Below, one piece after another: positions 42,725 through 54,961 of a stretch of 64,000 nt of DNA; the stretch's first letter is position 1, and each line of letters starts with the position of its first letter. Origin of the DNA: Pyrus communis (taxonomy: Eukaryota; Streptophyta; Magnoliopsida; Rosales; Rosaceae); assembly GCF_963583255.1 (NCBI RefSeq), contig NC_084807.1:19662072-19726071 (forward strand), given 5' to 3'. Both the position numbers and the translations under genes were made by a program. Under the pieces are notes generated by a model that saw only the letters and a list, made by a program, of their open reading frames with translations, was not told the DNA's origin and ran no database searches.

Positions 42725-45565
42725 ATGAAGATAAACCTCTTCAGGCTCTGCTCCGGCCTCAAAGTCATCGGCTACTTCATGATCCTCCTCGTTGCTGCCA
42801 TCATCTCCGTCTCCTACTATACCGTCGTCGTCGTCACTTGGGCACCCAAGCTGCTCCACGGCGGGGTGCACTCGTTTCTAGCTTTCTTCATCATCGTAAT
42901 GTTCCATATTCTGGTAATTCTCAACTTGTTCAGTCATGGATGCTTCAAGTTTTCTCCTTTTTTTTCTGTTGTATTTAATTTTAATTAAAGGGTATTTGGA
43001 AAATTAGAAATTATAAACAACCCACTTTTTATTTTGCAAAAAGGATTTGTTTTTCGTTTTGTGGGTTGTGTGTTAATTCCAGTTGATTGATACGGTTAGA
43101 TAGCGTTTAGGTACATTAATTAGACTGATAGCTGCTGCAATGGGCACAATTTAGATTAGTTTGTACAATTTACTAATTTAGATTAATGGATGAGCTTGGA
43201 CGAAGTTGGTCTCGAATGTCTGACGAGCTAATAAGATTTTAATTTGAAATGAGACCCGAAATTTGGGGATACAAATCAAATATCGGGGTCAGTTGCTGGC
43301 TGGTTTACAACTCTTCTCAAAAACTTAGGTTAGTAAGTAGAGAGGTACATTTGATACTTATATCGAGAACCCGTGGGAGCTTTGAAGAAAGTTTAGGTTC
43401 CACAAACCAATTGGCAATATGGGGAGTAGCCCAACTCATTTATAAGCACTTGCAAGGTCCATCATCTCATCAATGTGGGACGCATTCTCAACATGCCCCC
43501 TCACGTGTGGCGAATTTTCAGGCCAAACAAGTGGACATCACGAATTGGGTGACATGAAGCATGTATGGCTGTTGGGCTTTATATGTGGAGCAACTTGCTC
43601 TGATACCATGAAGAAAGTTTAGGTTTCACCATAAAACCAATCGGCAATATGGGGAGTAGCCCAATTTACTTATAAGCACAAGCAAGGTCCGTCCTCTCAT
43701 CAATGTGGGACGCAATTTCAACACGCTGCCATTGACAGATATTAAAGGAGTGAATGTTGATTCCTTGCCATGTAGAATTTTTTCAATCTTGTTATAGCAA
43801 ACTTTAAAGAGAAAATACATTATTAAATAATGTTATTTGTTTATGACTTCTGAGAAAGCCAAATTGAGTAGAAATATTGATCTGAAAGAAAATTAACTCT
43901 TGTGTTTGGCCCTCGTTTTTTGCAGCTTGTAATGTTACTGTGGAGTTACTTTATGGTAGTCTTTAAAGACCCTGGTTCTGTTCCGGAAAACTGGAAACCT
44001 CTAATAGACGAGGAAAATTTGGAGGCTGGTAGTTCTCTGACATTGTCAGAAAATATCGAACCCAAGGCTTTCACTTCAACACAACCTTCAGATGGAGGAG
44101 AAAGACGACCACAAGTACGGTATTGTAGTCGATGCCAAAATGGCAAGCCACCACGATGCCATCATTGTTGTCTGTAAGCAACTTTCTGCTAAGGTTGACG
44201 ATATATATATTGTTTACATTCAGCGATCAGCGAAACTGTCTATTAAGTGATAAAGAAAATAATTTGGTTTTCTTATATGCACTGTAGGTCAAAGATGTGT
44301 ACTTAAGATGGATCACCATTGTGTTTGGGTGGTGAATTGTGTTGGTGCACGCAACTACAAGTTTTTTCTTCTTTTCTTGGTAATGCCATATTCCTTTGCA
44401 GTCACGAATTAAGAACTTTGTGTAGATTTCCTTCCCCACCAAATTTTTTGTTCAAGGGCCACAATCCGGCAGAATCTAGGGCTGGGAACAGGAGATGCTT
44501 GAGTTGTCTTTGACGTGTGTTGTGTTGGGGGAAGTGGGGTGGTGGAGAGAGCTGGGAAATGACAATATGAAATAAATACCTTCTGGCGTGCAAATAAATT
44601 AAAAGTGGGGATAATTGGCTATTTACTCTCCTTTTGGTTTTGCTCACTCTTTCCAGTTTCTGTTTGTGCCTTGAAAGCTTTATACATTTCTGGAGACGAC
44701 GATGGATACCTTAGTTTTGCTGCCAAATTTTGTTGATTTTTTCTCTGACGCCAAGGATCATTCCGAATCTCCTGGCCATCTTGCAGTCATTTTTTTGACT
44801 TTTGGTAATATTCCACCGAGTAAATCATCGGTTCCACTTTCATTGTTTACGTGTTTCTTACAGATTGTTTACCTTGTTGCAGTGCTTAATTTAGCCTTTG
44901 CACTGAGTCTTCTTTGTTTTGTGGTTATGCATGGGTCCCTTCTGTCTAGCAACACCACTACAGTTGAGGTAATACACTCACCTGCTACTTTGTTTCTACT
45001 GTTTTTGAGATTTATGAACATTTGTGCAGCTTGCACTTATCATTTGAGACCTGAATTAATTTATACAGTTTCGCCAGTTGGTTATTACCTTCTGCTTGAC
45101 TTTCTATATTAATTTTATGAACTTTTTTTTTTTTTTTACATGCATTGTAAGATAAGAACTTGCTATAGTTGCCTAAAATGATCCAAATTTCAGAGTAACC
45201 TGAATCTACAAAGAATTATATAACGCCACATATTTATCATATCTTATTAGATCGTATAATTAAATGCAACCATTTGAAACAATGTTTCAGGTTCATGAAA
45301 AGAAAGGAACAATCAGATGGAAGTATGACTTGGGCAGGAAGAAGAATTTTGAGCAGGTGGTACTCTCTCTCTCTCTCACTCACTGTTTATGTAAGCCCTT
45401 CTTCCATCAGACATTTGATGATTCTTAACCCTTTTCCCCATCCTGTAGGTTTTTGGCACGAAGAAGGCACTGTGGCTCTTACCACTGTTCTCAAAAGAGG
45501 ATTTAGACAACGTACCTGCTCTTCGGGGACTGGAATTTCCGACACTTTCAGATACTGAGGCTTGA
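42725..45565 (+). pseudogene. PAT12: PAT12-like DHHC protein S-acyltransferase (copy 1), frameshifted
   Basis: The family attaches palmitate to cysteines of membrane proteins. Exons: 42725-42913, 43926-44173, 44288-44379, 44678-44804, 44883-44968, 45291-45356, 45449-45565, all with GT-AG ends. Encoded features: TM1-TM2 (GYFMILLVAAIISVSYYTVV; FLAFFIIVMFHIL), zinc-finger start YCSRCQNGKPPRCHHC, then in exon 3 [15 protein letters not shown] with the catalytic DHHC intact, TM3-TM4, NTTTVE, and a C-terminus WLLPLFSKEDLDN. Exon 2 is 248 bases where 3n+1 is required: compared with copy 2, two bases are missing in CATCATTGTTGTCT (about 44163-44173), so the frame is lost just before the DHHC motif. 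A donor four bases upstream (TT|GTCTGT) would restore frame but delete two residues between zinc ligands. Likely non-functional unless the deletion is a sequence error. Confidence 0.85.
43383..43723 (-). mobile_element. TRIM (miniature LTR retrotransposon) in PAT12-like intron 1
   Basis: Two direct repeats of 111 bp (43383-43493) and 115 bp (43609-43723), TGAAGAAAGTTTAGG...TCAACA, surround a 115-bp non-coding middle. On the minus strand TGGTATCAGAGCAAG (plus 43594-43608) abuts the right-hand LTR, a perfect initiator-tRNA primer-binding site. TRIMs encode nothing and move with borrowed proteins. Absent from copy 2 (around 61938). A clean target duplication is not visible (AGCTT versus CGCTG). 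Confidence 0.88.
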
Positions 45566-46243
45566 TGCTTGGTGAACTCCCATACTTTTACCTCCCACCA
45601 GCCGTTTAGATATTTTTATGGACTCATACATACTGGTCACTTTGGGTCTGAAAAGGTGTGTTAATTACCCCGTGTCCAATTTAGTCAACTTAGTCTTTGG
45701 TTAGGAGAGGATCTAAATTTGAGTCGTGGTTTTCGTTTTATATTTTTGAAAATTGAAGAAAAATTGGCTTCAGAAGGATCATCCTAACAGGAAAACTCAG
45801 TTAGCAACCCATCAATTGTTATACAAATTGTTTTTCTGCTCCATTTTTTGCCCCTCATCCAAACTATGTGTACCCCAATTTCTTGGATACGGGAAAGAAG
45901 CCGTGTTGAAGTAGTCGCGTCAAAGATATTATACTGAAATGTTCATAAATCTATATGGATGTGTAGCTTAGTTTGCCCTACCTCCTCGAATTATTCGTTG
46001 CCGGAAATTGTGATTTCCAGTAACTCATATTCACATTGCAAGGGATGTTCATGTGCGCTTGGGGTGATAATTTGGATGTCCAGTTGGCTGAAAACTGGGT
46101 TGATGTTCTCACCAAATATTTTCTGATCATAAATCAAGGCGAATGTGTGCACCACTAGTTAAAGGTAGTTTTGATTAACTTCCTCCCTCTCTTCTTTCTT
46201 TCAAATTTAACTGTTAATCTTCAGCAAAAAAATTTGCTTATTT
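45566..46243. other. 3' flank of the PAT12-like gene, copy 1
   Basis: 3' untranslated and intergenic DNA. 45566-45830 aligns with 63778-64000 in the duplicate. No gene seen. Confidence 0.45.
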
Positions 46244-46771
46244 TTAGCTACGCTCCTAGAATTTCATTTTGATCTCACTTTACCTTCTGTAACTCAAAAG
46301 TCATCACTTTATTCCTTGAAACTCAATTCGTTCCATTTGACTTGTGAACTCTCTCCTCCCTAAAACTTATAGGTCACTTCCTGAAACATATGTGGGACCT
46401 AACACACAATAAAACTGTGCCACATTTGCAATAAATTTGACTATAAACTTCGATTATGAATTAACATCTAACAATCAGAGAATATTAAGTTTAAAAGAAA
46501 TTGAAGAGATGAAAAAAATGAAAAAGAAATTGATTAGCTTGGCACACTCAAATCAAATTCACGTTAGAAATTGACATATCGAAGGTAATGTGGAGCGAAT
46601 TTTGAGTTTTGTAGAGACGATTTTTAGGTTTCAGGGGGTAAAATAAGATCAAAATCGAGTTTCAAGAGACGGAGTGGTGTGAACCATAAATTTCAAGAAA
46701 TAAAGTGATGACTTTTGAATTACAAAAATGAAATTAGATTAAAATCAAATTTAAAAAAGTGTAACTAAAAC
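46244..46771. mobile_element. MITE with ~100-bp degenerate inverted ends
   Basis: Left TAACTCAAAAGTCATCACTT and CTTGAAACTC mirror right AAGTGATGACTTTTGAATTA and GAGTTTCAAG; outer ends TTTTAGCTAC / GTAACTAAAA also pair. No ORF. Confidence 0.7.
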
Positions 46772-47007
46772 CAGGCCAAGCAAGTTTCAGGTAGCGTGAG
46801 TACTTAGTCCCAACTCTTGCAAGGGGACAGAGGACAGAGGTACAATATTTAAGTCTACATGATACGTGTTGTTTTGCGAGTGGTTACACGTCACGAAAGA
46901 GAAGATGCCCGGGAAGATTTTATATTTATGAGTATCAATATTATTCGCAACCATGCAATACTAGGGAAGGCAACATCTTAACCTCTACTTTTTTTTATAA
47001 TTTATAT

Positions 47008-47312
47008 AATAATGTTATTCTTACTATAATTTTATACTATATTTTTTTACCATCTTAGATGACAGATGAGTTGGACAACCACATCATCTAAATTAATTAA
47101 CATTTAATTAAAATGTTAATCAATAATTAATAAAAATATTGTTAATTAAATAATGATTGTGGTATACGATGAGTCTCCTTCTTCCACCTAAGATTGTTTA
47201 AGTGTTTTAATTAATAAAAAATTTAAATTAAATGATGTAGCTTGTCCAACTCATCTGCCACTTAAGATGATAAAGAAATGTGGTATAAAATTGTGGTAAG
47301 AATAACATTATT
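47008..47312. mobile_element. MITE, 305 bp, with ~85-bp inverted ends
   Basis: Left AATAATGTTATTCTTAC and GATGAGTTGGACAA pair with right GTAAGAATAACATTATT and TTGTCCAACTCATC; the inverted repeats cover over half the element around an AT-rich centre. It ends about 175 bases before the duplication breakpoint. Confidence 0.85.
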
Positions 47313-47645
47313 CTAATTCAATTTATAACATAAACTTGATTCAAACAGCTCTCTAACCTTTTAATTATTTAATAATGAATCAATGATGAAATTACACCCA
47401 CACAAACCTGAGACTTATCCCAACCAATCTCCTTGTTTCTTTCTGATTAAACTGATTACTAATGCTGTTAAATTATTTTTAAACTATTCCATATAATCTG
47501 GGTTTTCAAACCCATGATGTAATCATGAAATTATATATACATGCAACCCACAGTTGTTTAGGTAGGTAACTGAAGTGAAAAACCTGAGTTCCTAAGTTTT
47601 ACATGGTTTCTAGAGCATTTTTTGTCTAACGACAAGGATCTTAGA

Positions 47646-47783
47646 CCTTTCTTTTTCCATCACTGCTTCCATGGCTCAAAACAAAGATACTGCTTCCCCA
47701 ACTACCAACCACATCCTTTCTTTTTCCATCACTGCTTCCATGGCTCAAAACAAAGATACTGCTTCCCCAACTACCAACCACAC
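47646..47783 (+). repeat. 69-bp tandem duplication in Copia copy 2 gag start
   Basis: CCTTTCTTTTTCCATCACTG... through ...CCAACCACA occurs twice (units start at 47646 and 47715), followed by a C-run. Copy 1 has a single unit, so the duplication arose after the segmental duplication. Confidence 0.9.
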
Positions 47784-50700
47784 CCCCCCCCCCCCAAGAT
47801 AACCATTTCCATCCTTTTTATCCTCTATGACTATTGTAGTGCACATTAAGCTTGATAGGACCAACTACCTACTGGGATTGGCCTAAATTCTTCCCATCCT
47901 AAAGAGTAGGGATTTAATGGGATATACCTGACCAAATGATCCTTAGTTGGATCAATGGATCTTTAATTGCTTTTGTTTTGTCTGTGGTGGCAAGCAAACA
48001 GACTGCTCGAGCTACTTAGGAAGCTCTTGAGCAAAGGTATGCGTCTTCTTCACAGAATTGCATTTTGCTTTTAAGAAAAGAATTATTGCAGACTAAAAAG
48101 GGTGATCTATGTGTGGCGGATTACCTTGATCGCATGAATGCGATAGCTGACAATCTTGCCCTAGTTGGGCAACCTGTGAATGATGATGAAGTAGTTTAGA
48201 TTGTGTTGAACAATCTAGGGTAGGCGTTTGAGATGACTATTAGTGTTGCTCAAGCTCGTGACATACCCATTACTTATCCCACCCTTGAGGCATTACTGTT
48301 GACTACGGAATGCATAATGGCAGAGCAAAATCCTCCTGTGGTTGAGAATATTCCTGTTAATCCATTCGTTGCTACAAGAGGTTGTGGTGGTGGACGAACT
48401 TGTGGCTCTGGAAGACATGGATTTCCACCAAATCGTGGTGCAACCTTCAACCAATGAGGTTATAACCCTCGTAACAACATTAACTAGAGTAATACATCAG
48501 GTAACACACAAAAAATTTGTTTCAAATGGTGATAGGATTGTGTATCGAATTTGTGGCAAAGCTGGGCATCCAACACTTGATTGCTACCAAAGGATGAATG
48601 GTGCATATGAAGCCAGAATTGCTACCAAGTGTTTCTCAGCAATGGCGTCATCCTCTCCTGTCACTCTTAACAAGCAACCAAATGGAACATGGCTGCTGGA
48701 CACTGGTGCAAATGCGTATATTACTCCAGAAATCCAAAATTTGGTCAATCCAAAGGGATACAATGGTAATGATGGTGTAAGGGGTGTAGGTAACGATTCT
48801 GTCATCCCTATATCGCACTATGGTTCTAATCAATTATATACTAATGCTTGGTCATTTGACATAAATAACATCCTTCATTGTCCCACTGCCTCCACAAATA
48901 TTATTTCCGCACATAGGTTTACTTTAGATAACCATTGCTACCTACTCATATTTCCACATTTTTTCCTTGTTAAGGACCTCAAGACCCGGAAGACATTTTT
49001 CCGAGGGAGATGTGAGAATAGGTTATACCCATTTCCAAGTGGTAGTGGACAAGTCAAATATCCAGTTTCAACCTTTGTGGGAATTAGAGTCTTAGTTCAA
49101 AAGTGGCATGCTCGACTTGGTCATCTTGCCAACTCAACAATAAAGTTTTAAATTTTAAATAAGTTGGTACCAATTCTTGGCACTTCAAATGTAATTTCCT
49201 TTTTTCTTTATTTTTTTTTTTTTTTTGAGTCGTGTCCTTTAGGAAAGAGTACTAGGTCACCTTTCAATGTCTTTGAGTCTGTTTCTCAATTTCCATTGCA
49301 ACTTTTACATTCAGATGTATGGTGTTCTCTAATTATTTCCAATGAAGGTTTTCGTTATTATTTGCCTTTTGTGGATGATTATTTTAGATATTTTTGGATT
49401 TTTCCCATGAAAAACAAATCTCAAGTCCTTGAAATTTTTGTCGAATTTAAAGCTAAAGTGGAAAAAATGTTTAATTTGTCAATTAAAACCCTTCAATGTG
49501 ATGAAGGTGGTGAATATAAAAGTCATGCTTTCCAAAACTTTCTTGCACTCAATGGCATTTCTCAACGGTTTTAATATCCCAAACATCATGAACATAATGG
49601 AATTACGGAATGAAAACATCAACATATTGTTGAAGCAAGTATTGGTATGCTTTCAAAATCTCAGGTGCCCACAAAATTTTGGTCTGATGCATGCTTGACT
49701 ACCACATATATATTTAATAAATCGAAAGCCAACTCGTGTTTTGTCTAATCTGTCACCATATGAGAAACTTTTTCAAAGAAAACCCAAATATGAAATGTTA
49801 AAAGTTTTTGGTTGTCGATGTTTTCCTTGGTTAATGCCATACACATAAAATAAGCTTCAACCAAAGTCAAATCTTGTGTTTACCTAGGGTATTCTTTGAA
49901 TCATTAAGGCTACAAATGCATTGACTTAACCACAAGATGTATATATTTGTCTCACCACATCCTATTCAACATGGACAATTTCCTTTTTAAGGGACTCACA
50001 TCTCCTTCAGAAAATGTTGACACACAATGTACAATTCCCTCCCCTGACATATTGTTTACATTTCCCTTATCCCACTCTCCAAATCTGCCTCAACTACCTA
50101 ACTCTAACCAGCCTACTTTAGCCGTGACCCAAGAAACCTCTTCTAATCTAACCACATCACTTTCCACCACCTCTCAGCCCTTATCCAACTATTCCCACAT
50201 ATTGAACCCATGTAGAATCTACCAATCCTATTCCCACCGTGACTTTAGAACCTAACTAGCCTTTAGGGCCATTTCCACCATCAAATGAGCAAGTGTTAGT
50301 GCCTCCAGAACCTGTGCTAGTGCAATCCGTGCGTCTTAATGCTCCTGAACATTGTATGATGACACGTTCCAAATCTAGGATTCAAAAACCAAATCCTAAG
50401 TATGCTATGCATGTAAATGTTAATCATTTTCCTGTTGAACCTACATGTTTGAGTTAGGCTGTTAAGCACCAAGACTGGAGGAATGCAATGGTTCAGGAAT
50501 TTAATGCTTTGCAAAGATGTGGAACGTGGAGTTTGGTTCCATATCATCTCAAGATGAACTTGCCGCCAAATAAATGGGTTTTCAAAATTAAGAGACGTAC
50601 AGATGGTACCGTAGAGAGACATAAAGCTTGCTTAGTTGCTAATGGTTTTCATAAAAAAATTGGATTTCAATGAGACATTTAGTCTCGTAGTCAAGCACAG

Positions 50701-51900
50701 CACCATAAGACTTGTGCTTAGTCTTGCAGTCTCAAAGAGGTGGTATGTTAGGCAACTTGATGTCCAAAATGTTTTCCTGCATAGTTATTTAAATGAAGAA
50801 GTAGATATGTGCCAGCCGTCGAGGTTCATTGACAAAAAATTCCCAAATCATGTCTGTAAGTTGCAACGCTCCATTTGTGATTTAAAACAAGTCCCGAGGG
50901 CTTGGTTTCGATAGTTCTCAGATTTTTTGCTTCAGCTTGGCTTTCAAGAATCTAGATGTGATTACAGTTTGTTTGTCTACATTGATAAAGGCATGTATCT
51001 TATTTTGTTAATCTATGTAGATGATATATTGATCACAAGGAACAATTCTTATCAAATGGCATGAGTGATTAAGAAACTGGGCACACTGTTCTCTATGAAA
51101 GATTTGGGACCACTAAATTACTTCCTGGGTGTTGAAGTGAAGTATAATGGTAACTCTATGCATCTAAGTCAATCCAAGTATGCCTTGGATTTACTTACAC
51201 GTACTAAATTTACAAAAGCCAAACCCATCTCAACTCCAATTTCATCTGGACAAAAACTGACTGCATATGTGGGTGATCCATTTGACAAACTAGAATTGTA
51301 TCCAAGTGTTGTTAGAGCCCTACAGTACATAACTATTACTCGGCCAGACTTGTCCTATGTCGTTAATCAAGTATGCCAATTTATACACTCCCCTAAAACT
51401 ACTCACTAGATGGCTGTGAAGAGGATTCTTAGTTACTTGAAGGCCACGCATAATCATGGACTTGTATACAAGCCTGGAAGTTCACGGTTAACAGTGTTCT
51501 CAGATGCAGATTATGCTGGCAATCCAGACACACAACATTCCACATGTGGCTCTCTTATTTACTTGGGTTCTAATCTTGTGTCTTGGAGTTCGAAGAAGCA
51601 GAAAACAGTTTCACGCTCGAGTGCTGAGGATGAGTATAGGTAATCAGCTTATACTGCAGCTGAATTATCCTGGCTTAGATCTCTACAAGGATTTGCATGT
51701 GCATCTTGCATAGCCCACTATGTGGTCCTAAACCCTAGCTTCAAATCCAATCTTTCATTCACACATTAAATATTTAGAGGTTGACTATCACTATGTGAGA
51801 GAGAAGATGGTGTGTGGACATTTGTTTGTTAATTATATTTGTTCCCAGGATCAGCTTGCTGATGTGTTTACCAAAGGGTTGTCTTCATCTCATTTTAAGT
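47664..51900 (+). pseudogene. Copia copy 2 gag-pol remains
   Basis: Gag pieces (SVVASKQTARATXEALEQRY-like, near 47990), zinc-knuckle RICGKAGHPTLDCYQRM (48545-48595), protease WLLDTGANAYITPE (near 48700), integrase finger and core (about 49090-49560, with a poly-T insertion near 49210), RT (about 50460-51050, retaining YVDDILIT near 51020) and RNase H (FSDADYAGN, about 51500). Many stops and frameshifts. Better preserved than copy 1 at the RT catalytic box but still inactive. Confidence 0.9.
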
Positions 51901-51952
51901 TGCTAGTGTCCAAGCTTCCAGTAATTCCATTGCCTGTTAGCTTGTAAGGGGC

Positions 51953-52255
51953 TGTTAGACAAAGTCAACAATCAGTACTATCCACGTAACTTGAGGAGTT
52001 TTGGTGTGCTTGGAAATCTTATCCCATTGGTCTTCCATGTTTATAGGACTTGTTTTCAAATGTCTTTTGTAGTCAAACTGTTCGTAATCTGTTTGTAATC
52101 TTTTCATCTTTCTGTTAGTAATTTTCAAATTCAAAGTTCCATGTAATTTGACTTTTCAAACCCACAATGTAATCATGAAGATATTATATATACATGCAAC
52201 TCACAGTTTTTGGGTAGGTAACTAAAGTGAAAAACCTGAATTCCTAAGTTTTACA
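51953..52255 (+). repeat. Copia copy 2 3' LTR
   Basis: TGTTAGACAAAG...AAGTTTTACA, 303 bp, followed by GACCT. Confidence 0.93.
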
Positions 52256-52260
52256 GACCT

Positions 52261-53137
52261 AACCACCAAAAACAATGGTATGATACATTTCCATTCCATC
52301 TAGATGCTTTAAGATCAACATATTACATTTTTTTTTTTTTTCTTACAACCCTTTCTCTCGATATCTTTTGATGTCTAATGGTTCAAACATCAACGAATAC
52401 GAAAAGAAAACATAACATCACAAATTTAAAGATATATTTTGATATCTTTTGATGTACATCCAAAGTACATCTCTCAAAGCTGGTGTAAGCATTACATATG
52501 TGAATGCCATGTTAACGAGAGGTTTTTTAGTGTAACTAGCATACGAGATGGTACACGATGTGTCATTATACAAATTGTGAGATATGTGTGTTAAAAAGTT
52601 AACAACTTAAAAAATAAAATTTTCCACTACTCATATAAAAATACATGATATATCACTTGTATTCCCGTCACAATAAAAATTTCTCCATATTACCACGGCT
52701 ATACAATTTATGAAGTCAAATTTCATTACTAAAAAAGAAAAAAAGAAAAAAAAAACAACACTTCAACATCAGTCAATTTTAATTTTCTTTAGGATTTAGA
52801 CGTTGCCTCCCCCAAATCGTACAGCTGACGAGCAATAATTTTAAAACTGACGACCAATAAAAACTTCTGAAGTTGAGCAGATTATTTCTTTGGCATTGGG
52901 AAATGATAGAAAATGAAAAGCCTCTGCAATCTGCATGTTGCATCACAATGGCTGCACAAAGAGGGGACCAAGGGGAAAAAAAATTCAAAAAAGATATGCC
53001 CCTACCAATTAAAATTTCCACTTGTATCTATGACAAAAAGTTGATACTACGGAGCATCATATAATTTCACTTCGCTAAATCTAACCATCTGTTTCGAGCT
53101 CTGATCTCATTTGAAGCATGACAAATCACACCATCCA
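52261..53137. other. Intergenic DNA between Copia copy 2 and the MITE
   Basis: Aligns with 30127-30342 and 31790-32270 of copy 1. AT-rich, no gene recognised. Confidence 0.5.
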
Positions 53138-53638
53138 GTTGGCAATGAGTATATTGCCAATATTCTTCCTGAACTTTAATCTAACTTTCAATTTACTCCT
53201 TAAACTTTTATATTGGAAAATCAAGGACTTGAACTAATTTTTTTGGCCGATTTCCCCCTTACCGTTAGTTTTCTATAGATTAACGTTAACTCTTATCACG
53301 TGCACACCACATGACTCTCCTTTGAGAACAAAAACGTCACTTCGTTAGACTTTCTAACATATAAGCTATAGAATCACACAAGTTTGTACAAATAACATTC
53401 CAAAAATCTAGGATTTTCATTTATTTAAAAAAACAAAGCAACTAAACTACACCACATGTTGTGCACATGTTTTTATTTAACAGAAATTTAGATGAAATAA
53501 ATTAAAAACTAATAGCAGGAAGGAAATCGACCAAAAAAATTAGTTTAAGTCTTTAATTTTTCAATTAAAAAGTTCAAGAAAAAAATCGAAAGTTAAGCGA
53601 AAGTTCAGGAGAGAAGCCTACAGTTTACTCAGTTGGCA
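53138..53638. mobile_element. MITE with ~110-bp inverted ends (copy 2)
   Basis: Counterpart of 32275-32776 with the same inverted ends (CTTTAATCTAACTTTCAATT ... AAGTTAAGCGAAAGTTCAGG). Confidence 0.72.
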
Positions 53639-54094
53639 AATATACGAAAATACAAGGCGTTCTAAACTTCAATCAAGTTATTTTGGCTAAGAAGAATTCG
53701 TACACACAAGCACCGAAAAAACCGAAACAAAAGCCGAAAAACTACCAGCAAAACTTGTAATAGGATCAGAATTTGTGGCGCATTACTACATGCATTTTAT
53801 GAGTTACAAACTGAGACGGACATCACGTGCAGAACACATGCTTCCATCTCAAAAGCACTTGTGAACTAAATCTGTCTTCTCCCACCACTTGTTTCATCTG
53901 ATGCCAAAATCCAGTGCATGCAAACGGACTTACAACACAACTCGTCTACCTAATTGCTTAAAGACTAAAGACCAGACAACTTTCGCTGCTTCGCTCAGAT
54001 CTGTCACACATCACCGAGCACAGCAGCTACTTTAGGAAAACACCTACTATCAACAGACACAAGTTTCCATATGCAATCATCCATAAGGGCCAAT

Positions 54095-54928
54095 TCACTT
54101 GCCGTCCTCTCCATCACCGTTTCCATGCCCACCGGCTGAGGTCCCCTGGCCATCACCACCTGCCCCAGACTCTGAGGCGTCTTTGCTTCGTCCACGCCCA
54201 TCATTTGGGCCTCCAGCTGAATTTGGGCCGCCACTACCACCACCATGTGTGGCCTCAGTATGATGCATGGAAGGCATGCCATTAGGCCCTCCAGGTCTCA
54301 TTCCCATTTGCCCTTGCATGGCTTGTTGGTGCTGCTGTGGATCGTGCATTTGATGCATGTTATTAAACTGCATCGGCATCTTTGGGGAGAAAATACCCTG
54401 TTGCTGAGCCATTGCTGCTGCCTGAGGATGTTGCATGTAATATCCCGCCTGTTGCATAGCAGGATGTGGGGCCATCTGCAAGTGTTGAAACATAGATGAT
54501 AAGCATGGATAGAAAAGACGAATCAGTAAAACATCGAGTCATGCTTACTACTCCCACCTGGGGAGGCGCAGCTGGTGCCTGTGGTTGCGCATCAGCAATT
54601 GCTGCTAAATACATCAGATTCTTTTGAAGCAGAGCCTGGTACCTAAATCATCAAATTTGCAATAAGAAAAGTCATATCCAAAAATCATAATAGGGAGACT
54701 GCCATGAAATGAATGGCCAACGGTACCCCCTCCCATATCAATAAATGTGTAAAATCAGTTTAACTAATGCAACAATTGCAATACTAAACAAGTTCTTAAC
54801 ATTAAGGATCTTATTATCAATGATACCAATACAAAACATGAGGCTAGTTCTAACTTATAAGAGACAAGTGCAATCAATTGTATATACAGCCCCAGCATAT
54901 AACCATAAACATAATTCACACAAATGCA

Positions 54929-54961
<33 letters not shown>

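Larger units (their letters stand above)
12172..47486. repeat. Duplicated segment, copy 1
   Basis: From within the Copia 5' LTR through GIF2-like and PAT12-like genes to about 47486. About 22 kb when the nested Gypsy and its target duplication (13,258 bp) are excluded. Aligns in the same order and orientation with 47487-64000. Confidence 0.85.
47487..52255 (+). mobile_element. Ty1/Copia element (copy 2), 5' truncated
   Basis: Same insertion as copy 1, reached by segmental duplication: its 3' LTR (51953-52255) is followed by the identical GACCT and flank AACCACCAAAAACAATG. Only the last 117 bases of the 5' LTR remain (47487-47603), followed by the PBS TGGTTTCTAGAG (47604-47615). It has no Gypsy insert; the target CTGGG is intact at 48562-48566. 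Confidence 0.93.

Noticed and set aside
43378..43728. Target-site duplication of the TRIM
   Set aside because: Flanks AGCTT and CGCTG share only GCT in register, too little to claim.
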